A DNA stretch of 44,531 nucleotides from Rubrivivax sp. GTDB taxonomy: Bacteria > Pseudomonadota > Gammaproteobacteria > Burkholderiales > Burkholderiaceae_C. Under the pieces are notes generated by a model. That model had not been told where the DNA came from, made no database searches, and saw nothing but the letters and a program-made list of their open reading frames with translations. Shown here in pieces: positions 38,134 to 44,531 of this stretch. Location: assembly GCA_020720385.1 (NCBI GenBank), contig DYOR01000012.1:1-44531 (forward strand), written 5' to 3'. Every line of letters begins with the position of its first letter. Within the stretch, counting starts at the first letter, position 1. The translations under genes and the position numbers were made by a program.

Positions 38134-38769
38134 CTAAAGGATCCCGGCGCGGCCGGTCTCCCAGCGCTTGAACTCGGTGGTCAGCATTTCGACGTGTTCG
38201 CGCTCCTCGGCGGCGAGCTCCTTGTACAGGGCGCTCTCGACCGAACCGGCAGGCGCCTGCTCGCCCTCGCGGGTGAAGAACTCGACCGCGCGCTGCTCGA
38301 AGGCGATGGCGATGCGGAACAGGTTGGCCGCATCCTCGGGCTTGCGCTCCACGCCGGAGAAGATGGCCGCGCGGTCGATCTGGAAGTCTGCCGACGCCGC
38401 GGGCAGGTCGGCGTGGTAGCGCTTGGACAGCGTGTCCATGTGCTCCTTTTCCATCTCGGCGAAGCGACCGAAGAGCATCTTCAGCTCGGCGTCCTTGGCC
38501 TCTTCGGAGGCGTGCGTATAGAAGGCGTGGCCGCCGAGCTCGATCTCGAAGGCCTTGCGGATCGCGTCCAGGGCGCGGTCTCCCTGAATCGCGCCGCGGT
38601 CGATGAGTTCGAGCTTGCCCTTGCAGTAGGGGCACATGCCGTAAGGGAAGGCGAAGCCCTCGCTCACCTTGTGGCAACTCGTGCAGCGCCAGCGCAGTTC
38701 CTGGCCGGCGCAGCAGATGTAGGGTTCTTCGTCCTCGAGCGGGCGTTTGCAGCGCGGGCAGATGCTCAT
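38134..38769 (-). CDS. rbr: Rubrerythrin with N-terminal rubredoxin-like domain
   Basis: This 211-residue diiron protein reduces peroxide and protects oxygen-sensitive enzymes. The erythrin four-helix domain shows FEIELGGHAF, EMEKEH (Glu107, His110) and EEREH (Glu189, His192). The metal-binding cysteines are at the N-terminus, not at the C-terminus as in classic rubrerythrin: CPRC (4-7), CC (19-20), CTSC (29-32) and CPYC (46-49). The last two pairs look like a rubredoxin. This domain order resembles 'reverse' rubrerythrins. Its ATG overlaps the stop of the fused Nfn gene, and PFOR follows, which fits protection of Fe-S enzymes during brief oxygen exposure. Confidence 0.88.
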   Translation of the reverse strand: MSICPRCKRPLEDEEPYICCAGQELRWRCTSCHKVSEGFAFPYGMCPYCKGKLELIDRGAIQGDRALDAIRKAFEIELGGHAFYTHASEEAKDAELKMLFGRFAEMEKEHMDTLSKRYHADLPAASADFQIDRAAIFSGVERKPEDAANLFRIAIAFEQRAVEFFTREGEQAPAGSVESALYKELAAEEREHVEMLTTEFKRWETGRAGIL

Positions 38770-41126
38770 GAGTGGATCTCGCTGGAGTCGGTTGTGGGAG
38801 TGCTGGCCAGCGGCGTGGGCGGCACGAAGGCGTCGGCGTCGGCCTGCGTCACCGGCCAGCTGCTCTTGCCGCCGGCCAGGTACGCGCCGATGGCCCGCGC
38901 CGCGCGGCGCCCTGCGCCCATGGCCAGGATCACGGTGGCGCCCCCGGTGACGATGTCGCCGCCGGCAAACACACCCGGCACGCTGGTGGCCTGCGTGGCC
39001 GCGTCGGCCACGATGTAGCCCCATTTGTTGAGCACCAGCCCGGGCGTGGACTTGGTGACGATGGGGTTGGCCTTGGTGCCCAGGGCGTAGATCACGGTGT
39101 CGCAGTCGAGTTCGAGGAACTCGTCCTGCGGGATCGGCTGGCGGCGGCCCTTGTCGTCGGGCTCGCCCAGAACCATCTTCTGCACGCGCATGCCGCGCAC
39201 GCTGCCCTCGGCATCGGTGAGGATCTCCACCGGCCCGTGGAGGAAGAAGAAATCGATGCCTTCCTCCTTGGCGTGGCGCAACTCCTCGATGCGCGCCGGC
39301 GCCTCGGCCTCGGAACGCCGGTAGACGCAGCGCACGGTGGGCGTGCCCAGGCGCTTGGCCACGCGCAGGCAGTCCATGGCCGTGTTGCCCGCGCCGATCA
39401 CGACCACGCTCTTGCCCAGGGTGATGGGCGTGTCCAGGTACGGGAACTTGTCGCCGCCCATGAGGTTCACGCGGGTGAGGAATTCGTTGGCCGAGTAGAC
39501 CTGCCCGGCGAACTCGCCGGGGATGCCGAGGAAGGCCGGGGCGCCGGCACCGGCGCCGACGAAGACGGCGTCGAAGCCCATCTCCTGGGTCAGCTGGGTC
39601 ACCGAGAAGGTCTTGCCGATGACCTTGTTGGTCTCGAACTTGATGCCCATGGCCTTGAGCTGGTCGACCTCGCGGGCAATGATCTCGCGCGGCAGGCGGA
39701 ACGACGGGATGCCGTACTGCAGCACGCCACCGACGACGTGCAGGGCCTCGTAGACGGTGACGTCACAACCGTACTTGCGCAGGTCGGCCGCGACGGCCAG
39801 GCCCGACGGGCCGGAGCCGACGATGGCCACGGCGCCGAGCGAAGCCTCGAAGCGCGGCGCTTCGACCTTGTGTGGCCTGGCGTTGTCGCCGACGAAGCGC
39901 TCCAGCCGGCCGATGGCCACGGGCTCGAGCTTGCGCCCGACGACGCACAGCGCCTCGCACTGCGATTCCTGCGGGCAGACGCGGCCGCACACCGACGGGA
40001 ACAGGTTCGTCTCGTTGATCACCGCTTGCGCGCCCTCGATGTCGCGCACCAGGATCTTGCGGATGAAGCCCGGGATGTCGATGGCCACCGGGCAGCCTTC
40101 GATGCACGCCGGCTTGCTGCACATGATGCAGCGCTCGGCCTCGGCCAGCGCATCGGCGGTGCTGTAGCCGAGGTTCACTTCCTTGAAGTTGCGCGAGCGC
40201 TCCAGCGGGTCGCGCTCGGGCATCTTGGTGGCGTGCGGGGCGAGGTCCTTGTACTTCTTGTAGTTGCGCTTGCCCTGCTCGATGAGGACTTTGTCGACAT
40301 GGCACACGTGTGCGTAGTCGGAGTTCGCCGCCGCTTCCTCGCCCTTGAAGCGCTTCTGGCGCAGCAGGAGCTCCTTGAAGTCGACCTGGTGGCCGTCGAA
40401 GTCGGGGCCGTCGACGCAGGCGAACTTGATCTCGTTGCCCACGGTGACGCGGCACGAGCCGCACATGCCGGTGCCGTCGACCATGATGGCATTGAGCGAG
40501 ACCATGGTCTTCACGCCGAAGGGGCGCGAGGTCTCGACGCAGGCATTCATCATCGGCAGCGGACCGATGGCGATGACCAGGTCGGGCTTGTCGGTCTCCA
40601 GCACCTCCTCGAGCGCGGCGGTGACGAAGCCCGGCTTGCCGTAGCTGCCGTCGTCGGTGCAGACGATGAGCTGGTCGCTGTAGCCGCCGAACCTGTCTTC
40701 CCAGAACACCAGGTCCTTGTTGCGAAAGCCGATGATGCTGGTGGTGCGGTTGCCCGCTTCCTTGAACCCGCGCAACTGCGGGTAGATCGGCGCCACGCCC
40801 AGCCCACCACCCACCAGCACCACGTGCCCGACACGGCTCACGTGCTGCGGCAGACCCAGGGGGCCGACGAAGTCGACGATGTGGTCGCCGGCCTTGTAGT
40901 GGTCGCGCATCTCCAGCGTGGTCTTGCCCAGCGCCTGGATGACCATGGTGATGGTGCCGCGCTCACGGTCGTAGTCGGCCACCGTGAGCGGGATGCGCTC
41001 GCCGCCTTCGTGCAGGCGCAGCATGACGAAGTGGCCGGGTTCGGCCGAGCGCGCCACGTCGGGGGCGAGCACCTCCCAGAGGAAGGTGGTGTCCGAAAAG
41101 GACTCGCGTCGAATGATGGGATACAT
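38766..41126 (-). CDS. Fused NfnA-NfnB (SudB-SudA) oxidoreductase
   Basis: This 786-residue protein joins an NfnA-like part (1-275) and an NfnB-like part (about 305-770). The first has GGGLGVAPIYPQ and a [2Fe-2S] set, DGTGMCGSC (Cys 222, 225) and Cys 237. The second has CIMCSKPACIEGCP (Cys 333-345), CGRVCPQESQCEALC (Cys 380-394), VAIVGSGPSGLA and VVVIGAGNTAMDCLR. It would move electrons between ferredoxin, NADH and NADPH in one chain, possibly by flavin-based bifurcation. It heads the PFOR operon, while an unfused pair heads the KOR operon. SudAB-type sulfide or polysulfide chemistry is an alternative. The start is ATG 41126 with AGAGG six bases upstream. Confidence 0.88.
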   Translation of the reverse strand: MYPIIRRESFSDTTFLWEVLAPDVARSAEPGHFVMLRLHEGGERIPLTVADYDRERGTITMVIQALGKTTLEMRDHYKAGDHIVDFVGPLGLPQHVSRVGHVVLVGGGLGVAPIYPQLRGFKEAGNRTTSIIGFRNKDLVFWEDRFGGYSDQLIVCTDDGSYGKPGFVTAALEEVLETDKPDLVIAIGPLPMMNACVETSRPFGVKTMVSLNAIMVDGTGMCGSCRVTVGNEIKFACVDGPDFDGHQVDFKELLLRQKRFKGEEAAANSDYAHVCHVDKVLIEQGKRNYKKYKDLAPHATKMPERDPLERSRNFKEVNLGYSTADALAEAERCIMCSKPACIEGCPVAIDIPGFIRKILVRDIEGAQAVINETNLFPSVCGRVCPQESQCEALCVVGRKLEPVAIGRLERFVGDNARPHKVEAPRFEASLGAVAIVGSGPSGLAVAADLRKYGCDVTVYEALHVVGGVLQYGIPSFRLPREIIAREVDQLKAMGIKFETNKVIGKTFSVTQLTQEMGFDAVFVGAGAGAPAFLGIPGEFAGQVYSANEFLTRVNLMGGDKFPYLDTPITLGKSVVVIGAGNTAMDCLRVAKRLGTPTVRCVYRRSEAEAPARIEELRHAKEEGIDFFFLHGPVEILTDAEGSVRGMRVQKMVLGEPDDKGRRQPIPQDEFLELDCDTVIYALGTKANPIVTKSTPGLVLNKWGYIVADAATQATSVPGVFAGGDIVTGGATVILAMGAGRRAARAIGAYLAGGKSSWPVTQADADAFVPPTPLASTPTTDSSEIHS

Positions 41127-41130
41127 GTCA

Positions 41131-41157
41131 GCCTCTACCGAGCTGCCTCAGAGAGGC
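41131..41157 (-). promoter_or_regulatory. Ribosome-site hairpin upstream of the fused Nfn gene
   Basis: On the minus strand the ribosome site AGAGGC (41136-41131) can pair with an upstream GCCTCT (41157-41152). The same upstream arm can instead pair with a nearer GAGGC (41149-41145), which would leave the ribosome site free. The two structures exclude each other. Whether they form in vivo is unknown. Confidence 0.35.
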
Positions 41158-41162
41158 TGAAA

Positions 41163-41199
41163 CCCCCTCGGGGGGCAATGAAGGAATGGCGCACGGGGG
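41163..41199. repeat. GCCCCCC/GGGGGG intergenic repeat (copy 2)
   Basis: CCCCC-TC-GGGGGG at 41164-41175 continues into TTC-containing flank and a distal GGGGG run near 41194-41199. In reverse complement it aligns with the element at 10761-10802 (shared blocks GCCCCCG, TTC, TTC, TGCCCCCC and GGGGG). It lies 37 bases upstream of the fused Nfn gene. It is consistent with a dispersed host-genome repeat and carries no coding capacity. Confidence 0.5.
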
Positions 41200-41297
41200 C
41201 AACTTCATGCTGGGTCTTCCGCTCCATCGGAACATAGGTCCATCTCTTGCACACTCGGCGCACTGCGCGATGTTGCGGGCAAACGCCGGGCGACCTC

Positions 41298-41311
41298 TTA
41301 ACCTGGATCAA
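41298..41311 (-). promoter_or_regulatory. FNR-like site upstream of the fused Nfn/PFOR operon
   Basis: Read on the minus strand it is TTGAT-CCAG-GTTAA, with one perfect half-site and one half-site with two changes. It lies 172 bases before the ATG at 41126, in the 351-base gene-free gap after hemG. The hexamer CAACAT near 41269-41274 is at roughly the right distance for a -10 but matches weakly. Nothing else was recognised in the gap apart from the repeat and ribosome-site hairpin listed separately. Confidence 0.45.
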
Positions 41312-41477
41312 GGGACCCGGAATCCGGCATTCCCATGAGCGATCCATGGGTACCCGGCGGGAGTGCTGCTTATCGCCGGTCGAACCCGGTCCGGGGATCA
41401 TCGGGTCTGGCAATGAGTCGACCAAGTTCGGGCCACGGGCAGCAGTGGCCGCAGCGGCCCGCGCGCGGCAAGGCAGC

Positions 41478-42017
41478 TCAGTCGCCCCCGGGCAGGCGCG
41501 CCACGGCCGCGCCGAAGGCCTCCACCTGGGCCCAGTCGGTGAACTCGACGACGCTGTCGGGTGCCGTGGGGCCCTTGGTCATCCACATGATCAGGCGGAT
41601 CATCTGGCGGTCGACGAAGCCGTACGAGGGGTAGTCCAGCCGCCCGGCGAAGACCGCCAGGTGTTGCGGCTTCCAGCGGATGCGGCGCAGGAACTTCTGC
41701 ATGTAGGGGTTCGTCTCGGGCCGGTTCTTCTCCGGCTTGCGCGCCACCACGTTGACGGAGAAGAAGGCATTCGGCCGCGCTTCCAGCGCCGCCTGGTGCC
41801 GGGCGATGAACGCCTCCACTTCGGGCCGGTGCTTGCCGTAGCGGATGGCCGCGCCGATGACCACGGCGCTGCACTGCGCCAGGTCCTGCGCCGTGCCCTC
41901 GACCAGCGGCTTGACGCTGACGCTCTGGCCAGCACCCTCGACGATGCCGCGCAGCCGCTCGCAGATCTGCCGCGTGTGGCCGTCGACCGTCGAGTACAGG
42001 ATGAGGATGCCGGCCAC
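41478..42017 (-). CDS. hemG: Menaquinone-dependent protoporphyrinogen IX dehydrogenase (flavodoxin fold)
   Basis: This 179-residue long-chain-flavodoxin protein matches E. coli HemG closely in layout. It has ILILYSTVDGHTR for FMN phosphate binding, VVIGAAIRYGKH, and SVNVVARKPEKNRPETN, which is the HemG-specific insert, then FTDWAQVEAF near the end. HemG oxidises protoporphyrinogen IX and passes electrons to the quinone pool, so heme can be made without oxygen. I expect HemJ rather than HemG in most betaproteobacteria, so this placement is notable. It lies seven bases after the EtfD-like gene and shares its promoter. Confidence 0.9.
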   Translation of the reverse strand: MAGILILYSTVDGHTRQICERLRGIVEGAGQSVSVKPLVEGTAQDLAQCSAVVIGAAIRYGKHRPEVEAFIARHQAALEARPNAFFSVNVVARKPEKNRPETNPYMQKFLRRIRWKPQHLAVFAGRLDYPSYGFVDRQMIRLIMWMTKGPTAPDSVVEFTDWAQVEAFGAAVARLPGGD

Positions 42018-42024
42018 GGGGCCC

Positions 42025-44052
42025 TCAGTGCACGGCGGCCGGCCGCAGCGCCTCGGCCACCAGTTCGGCGATGTCCCTGGTCGTGGCCTCGCCCTCGCGG
42101 CCCAGGGCCTTCAGGCCGTCCTCGATCATCACCGCGCAATACGGGCATGCGGTGGCGATCACCTGCGGCTGCTGGGCCAGCGCCTGCTCGGCACGCTCGA
42201 CGTTGATGCGCGTGCCGATCGACTCCTCCTGCCACATGCGCGCGCCGCCCGCGCCGCAGCACATGGCCTTGGGCCCGTGCAGGTCGAACTCCTTGAGCTC
42301 GTCCTTGGCGAGCAAGCGGATGACCTGGCGCGGCGCGTCGTACTCGCCATTGTGGCGACCCAGGTAGCACGGGTCGTGGAAGAGCACGCGCTCGAAACTC
42401 GGCTGCAGCCTGAGCCGCCCGTCGCGCAGCAGGCCGGCGATGAATACCGAGTGGTGCTGCACCTCGTAGTGGCCACCGAATTCCGGGTACTCGTTCTTCA
42501 GCGAATTGAAGGCATGCGGATCGCAGGTGACGATGCGCTTCACACCCAGGCCGTCGAGCGTGCCCACGAGGGTCGTGGCGAGTTGCTGGAAGAGCATCTC
42601 GTTGCCGGCGCGGCGCACGCACTCGCCGGTGGAGGTCTCGGCCTCGCCGAGGATGGCAAAGCGCACCCCCGCCGCCCGAAGGATGTTCACGAAGGCGCGC
42701 GCGATCTTCTGCCCGCGCGGGTCGAAGGACTCGGCCGAGCCGACGTAGAACAGCACATCGAGCTCCGACCACTGGCTCGCATCGGTCAGCAGCGGCACGT
42801 CCAGGCCCTGGGCCCAGTCCGCCCGCGTCTGCGAAGGCAGGCCCCAGGGGTTGCTCTGCGACTCGTAGGCCTCGAACACGGGCTTGAGCTCGTGCGGGAA
42901 CGCGCCTTCCATCATCACCTGCTGCTGGCGCAGCTTGAAGAACTTGGGCAGGTGTTCGAGCTCGATCGGGCAGGCCGCCTCGCAGTAACCGCAGGTGGTG
43001 CAGGCCCACAGCGCATCCTCGCTGATCACCGTCCCCACCAGCGCCGGCAACGGGTCTTCGGCACCCGCGGCAAGCGGCGCCAGCAGCAGCTCGCGCTGCT
43101 CCAGCAGGTGGTGCTTGAGCTTGTCGTTGACCCACTTCAGCGACAAGGGCTTGCCGGTGAGGAAGGCCGGGCAGGCGTCCTTGCAGCGGCCGCACTCGGT
43201 GCAGGTGAAGGCATCCAGGCCGTCCTTCCAGATCAGGTCGCGCGCGGTGCGCGCTCCCACGCGCACCGAGGCGGCGTCGGCGTCGTCGGACATCATCTTC
43301 TCGAGGTCCACCGAGGGCACCACGTTGGTCGGCCCGCCGCGGCGGAAGAACAGCGTGGGCAGCGCCGTGACGATGTGGAAATGCTCGCCTGCGGGCAGCA
43401 GCACGAGGAAGCTGAACACCGTCACCAGCTGCACCCAGTACGACAGGTGGTAGCCCGCCGTGAGCACGCCGGGCGACCATGGCGCCATCATCGTGCCCAC
43501 CAGGCTGCCCAGGAAGGCGAAGCTGCGCTCGTGGGCGATGCCGGCATCCTGCGCCGAGAACAGGGCGAAGCGGAAGCCGTCGTAGAGCAGGTCGCTGACG
43601 ATGATGACGGAGATCAGCGTCAGCACGAGCAGGGCCTCGCGGTTGGGCTCGAGCCGCTTGGGTCGTGTCACGTAGCGCCGGTAGAAGGCGTAGACCAGGG
43701 CCAGCGCGATGGCCACCTCGACCACGTCCTTGAGTGCCGCGAACAGGCCGCCGAACAGGCCCGGGTAGACGAAGGGCTCGTGGTAGCCGATGACGATGAG
43801 CTGGACCTTGCGCAGCAGCAGCGCCAGGAAGCCGAGGAAGATCGCCGTGTGCATCAGCCCGGGCTTCCAGTCGCGCGCGATCATGCGCTGCTGCAGGAAA
43901 CCGTTGACGAGCACCGCCTTGAGCCGCGCCGCAGGATGGTCCCAGCGCAGCTCGGGCTGCAGGTGCATGACGATGGCCAGCTTGCGCCAGCTGAGGTAGG
44001 CGAAGCCGGCAAGGCTCACCAGCATGAGCAGCGTGATTCCCAGCGGGCTCAT
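42025..44052 (-). CDS. Membrane HdrD/EtfD-like Fe-S oxidoreductase
   Basis: This 675-residue protein has an N-terminal NarI-like membrane part of about six helices (1-235) with histidines suited to heme b (His68, His202, His224/226). A 2[4Fe-4S] domain follows (CTECGRCKDACP, Cys 284-294; CTTCGYCEAACP, Cys 351-361). Two CCG regions end it (CDPHAFNSLKNEYPEFGG; HDPCYLGRHNGEYD with MCCGAGGARMW). The layout is that of EtfD-type electron-transfer-flavoprotein:quinone oxidoreductases and HdrD relatives. Its partner is unknown because no etfAB genes are in the window. The start chosen is ATG 44052. An upstream frame extension adds no recognisable sequence. It is transcribed from the FNR-type promoter near 44200. 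Confidence 0.85.
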   Translation of the reverse strand: MSPLGITLLMLVSLAGFAYLSWRKLAIVMHLQPELRWDHPAARLKAVLVNGFLQQRMIARDWKPGLMHTAIFLGFLALLLRKVQLIVIGYHEPFVYPGLFGGLFAALKDVVEVAIALALVYAFYRRYVTRPKRLEPNREALLVLTLISVIIVSDLLYDGFRFALFSAQDAGIAHERSFAFLGSLVGTMMAPWSPGVLTAGYHLSYWVQLVTVFSFLVLLPAGEHFHIVTALPTLFFRRGGPTNVVPSVDLEKMMSDDADAASVRVGARTARDLIWKDGLDAFTCTECGRCKDACPAFLTGKPLSLKWVNDKLKHHLLEQRELLLAPLAAGAEDPLPALVGTVISEDALWACTTCGYCEAACPIELEHLPKFFKLRQQQVMMEGAFPHELKPVFEAYESQSNPWGLPSQTRADWAQGLDVPLLTDASQWSELDVLFYVGSAESFDPRGQKIARAFVNILRAAGVRFAILGEAETSTGECVRRAGNEMLFQQLATTLVGTLDGLGVKRIVTCDPHAFNSLKNEYPEFGGHYEVQHHSVFIAGLLRDGRLRLQPSFERVLFHDPCYLGRHNGEYDAPRQVIRLLAKDELKEFDLHGPKAMCCGAGGARMWQEESIGTRINVERAEQALAQQPQVIATACPYCAVMIEDGLKALGREGEATTRDIAELVAEALRPAAVH

Positions 44053-44483
44053 CGATGGGCTCCGCGGCGCGCGGACGCCTGTCGGTCCGCATGTACAGGC
44101 CAAGCTTGGGCCATTTCAAACTCCTCGCGCTGCAATGGCCCGCACCAAAGGGGCACTCCCGGTTGGTGTCCCGGGTCTCGCGGCGAATCTACCCTGGCGG
44201 CACGGGCAACGCTTGACACGCGTCAAGCGCATGACAAAGGCGAGCGACCGGCCGAAGCAAACTGCGCTGGTTTCAGAAGACCTCCCCGTGCCGCCAGACC
44301 CAACCCGGCCGCGGGCTTCATGGTGCGCCGCTACCATAGACGGCCAGCGCGATCGTTTCCACTTGATGCCCACACCCAGCTTGCAGCCCGCCGCCATCGG
44401 TTCCCTCAATGCCCTCCCGACGCGTCGCGGGTGCGCGCGGCGCCGCCATGCCGCGCCGCGACGGCTCCGACACGCCTGAGACG
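44053..44483. other. Divergent control region at the right end
   Basis: This 431-base stretch lies between the divergent EtfD-like gene and the partial gene at the right edge. It contains the FNR-type promoter at 44186-44226. The part from about 44230 to 44483 shows no gene I can support. An open frame on the minus strand there is Arg-rich, with no family resemblance. Confidence 0.55.
44186..44226 (-). promoter_or_regulatory. FNR-type class II promoter for the EtfD-like gene and hemG
   Basis: TTGAC-ACGC-GTCAA at 44213-44226 is a perfectly symmetrical FNR-like site of the same form as the one at 7413. On the minus strand a -10-like TAGATT (44191-44186) is centred 31 bases downstream of the site centre, the distance expected for class II FNR activation. 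The ATG lies about 161 bases further on. This is the best promoter candidate in the window. Confidence 0.6.
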
Positions 44484-44531
44484 ATGGAAATTCGCCGCAG
44501 CGCCCTCGTCGGCCACCCCGCCGCACGGATG
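44484..44531 (+). CDS. RatA/COQ10-like polyketide-cyclase family protein, partial (runs off the right edge)
   Basis: Only 16 codons are visible, beginning MEIRRSALVGHPAARM. This N-terminus matches the RatA/COQ10 START-like family as I recall it (IRRSALVEHPAxxMF), whose members bind ubiquinone-like lipids and which is often annotated as ribosome-association toxin RatA. It is usually next to smpB, but no smpB is seen on the visible side. With so little sequence the family call is tentative. Confidence 0.5.
   Translation, partial: MEIRRSALVGHPAARM

Noticed and set aside
44116-44526. A 136-codon minus-strand open frame at the right end
   Set aside because: It is Arg/Gly-rich, has no family resemblance, and covers the FNR-type promoter and the start of the RatA-like gene.

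Overview
This is GC-rich DNA (about two-thirds G+C by eye). It most resembles a betaproteobacterium of the Burkholderiales, probably near the Comamonadaceae. Hints are the conserved Comamonadaceae-type hypothetical protein at the left edge, the codon use, and intergenic GCCCCCC/GGGGGG hairpin repeats like those I recall from that family. The genus cannot be named from this sequence. No tRNA, rRNA, CRISPR array, transposase or prophage gene was seen.

Layout. (1) 1-7204, minus strand: a lactate-oxidation operon (FAD/Fe-S D-lactate dehydrogenase, then lldE, lldF and lldG, all joined by ATGA overlaps), followed by cfa and a partial conserved hypothetical gene. (2) 7205-7670: a divergent control region with an FNR-type site and a possible 55-residue leader ORF. 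(3) 7671-20932, plus strand: a complete 14-gene complex I operon, nuoA to nuoN, with unusual NuoF and NuoG. (4) 21116-24549, plus strand: a three-gene type-B succinate dehydrogenase/fumarate reductase (diheme cytochrome b, flavoprotein, Fe-S protein). (5) 24581-24611: a bidirectional terminator where two very long convergent transcription blocks meet. (6) 24656-41126, minus strand: a ferredoxin-centred block. In transcription order it holds a fused NfnA-NfnB protein, rubrerythrin, pyruvate:ferredoxin oxidoreductase, a dihydroorotate-dehydrogenase-like flavoprotein, a 2[4Fe-4S] ferredoxin, a second unfused NfnA and NfnB, KorA and KorB, a large unrecognised protein ending in a ferredoxin domain, and a cyclic-nucleotide-binding-domain protein. 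(7) 41478-44052, minus strand: hemG and a membrane HdrD/EtfD-like Fe-S oxidoreductase. (8) 44484 to the right edge: the start of a RatA/COQ10-like gene on the plus strand.

How it fits together (inference). The window reads as one anaerobic energy-metabolism island in a lineage best known for aerobic growth. Lactate is oxidised to pyruvate. PFOR and KOR oxidise 2-oxoacids and reduce ferredoxin. Two Nfn-type transhydrogenases exchange electrons between ferredoxin, NADH and NADPH. A dedicated complex I next to a type-B fumarate reductase could form a proton-pumping donor-to-fumarate chain. Four FNR-like palindromes lie about 160-245 bases upstream of the operon starts. Two of them have a -10-like hexamer at the spacing expected for a class II FNR promoter, so the parts are probably switched on together when oxygen is low. 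A reverse (carbon-fixing) direction for PFOR, KOR and fumarate reductase cannot be excluded from this window.

The most novel items are the 739-residue KOR-linked protein (25211-27430), the complex I with altered NADH-site residues and a shortened NuoG, the paired fused and unfused Nfn systems, and the island itself.
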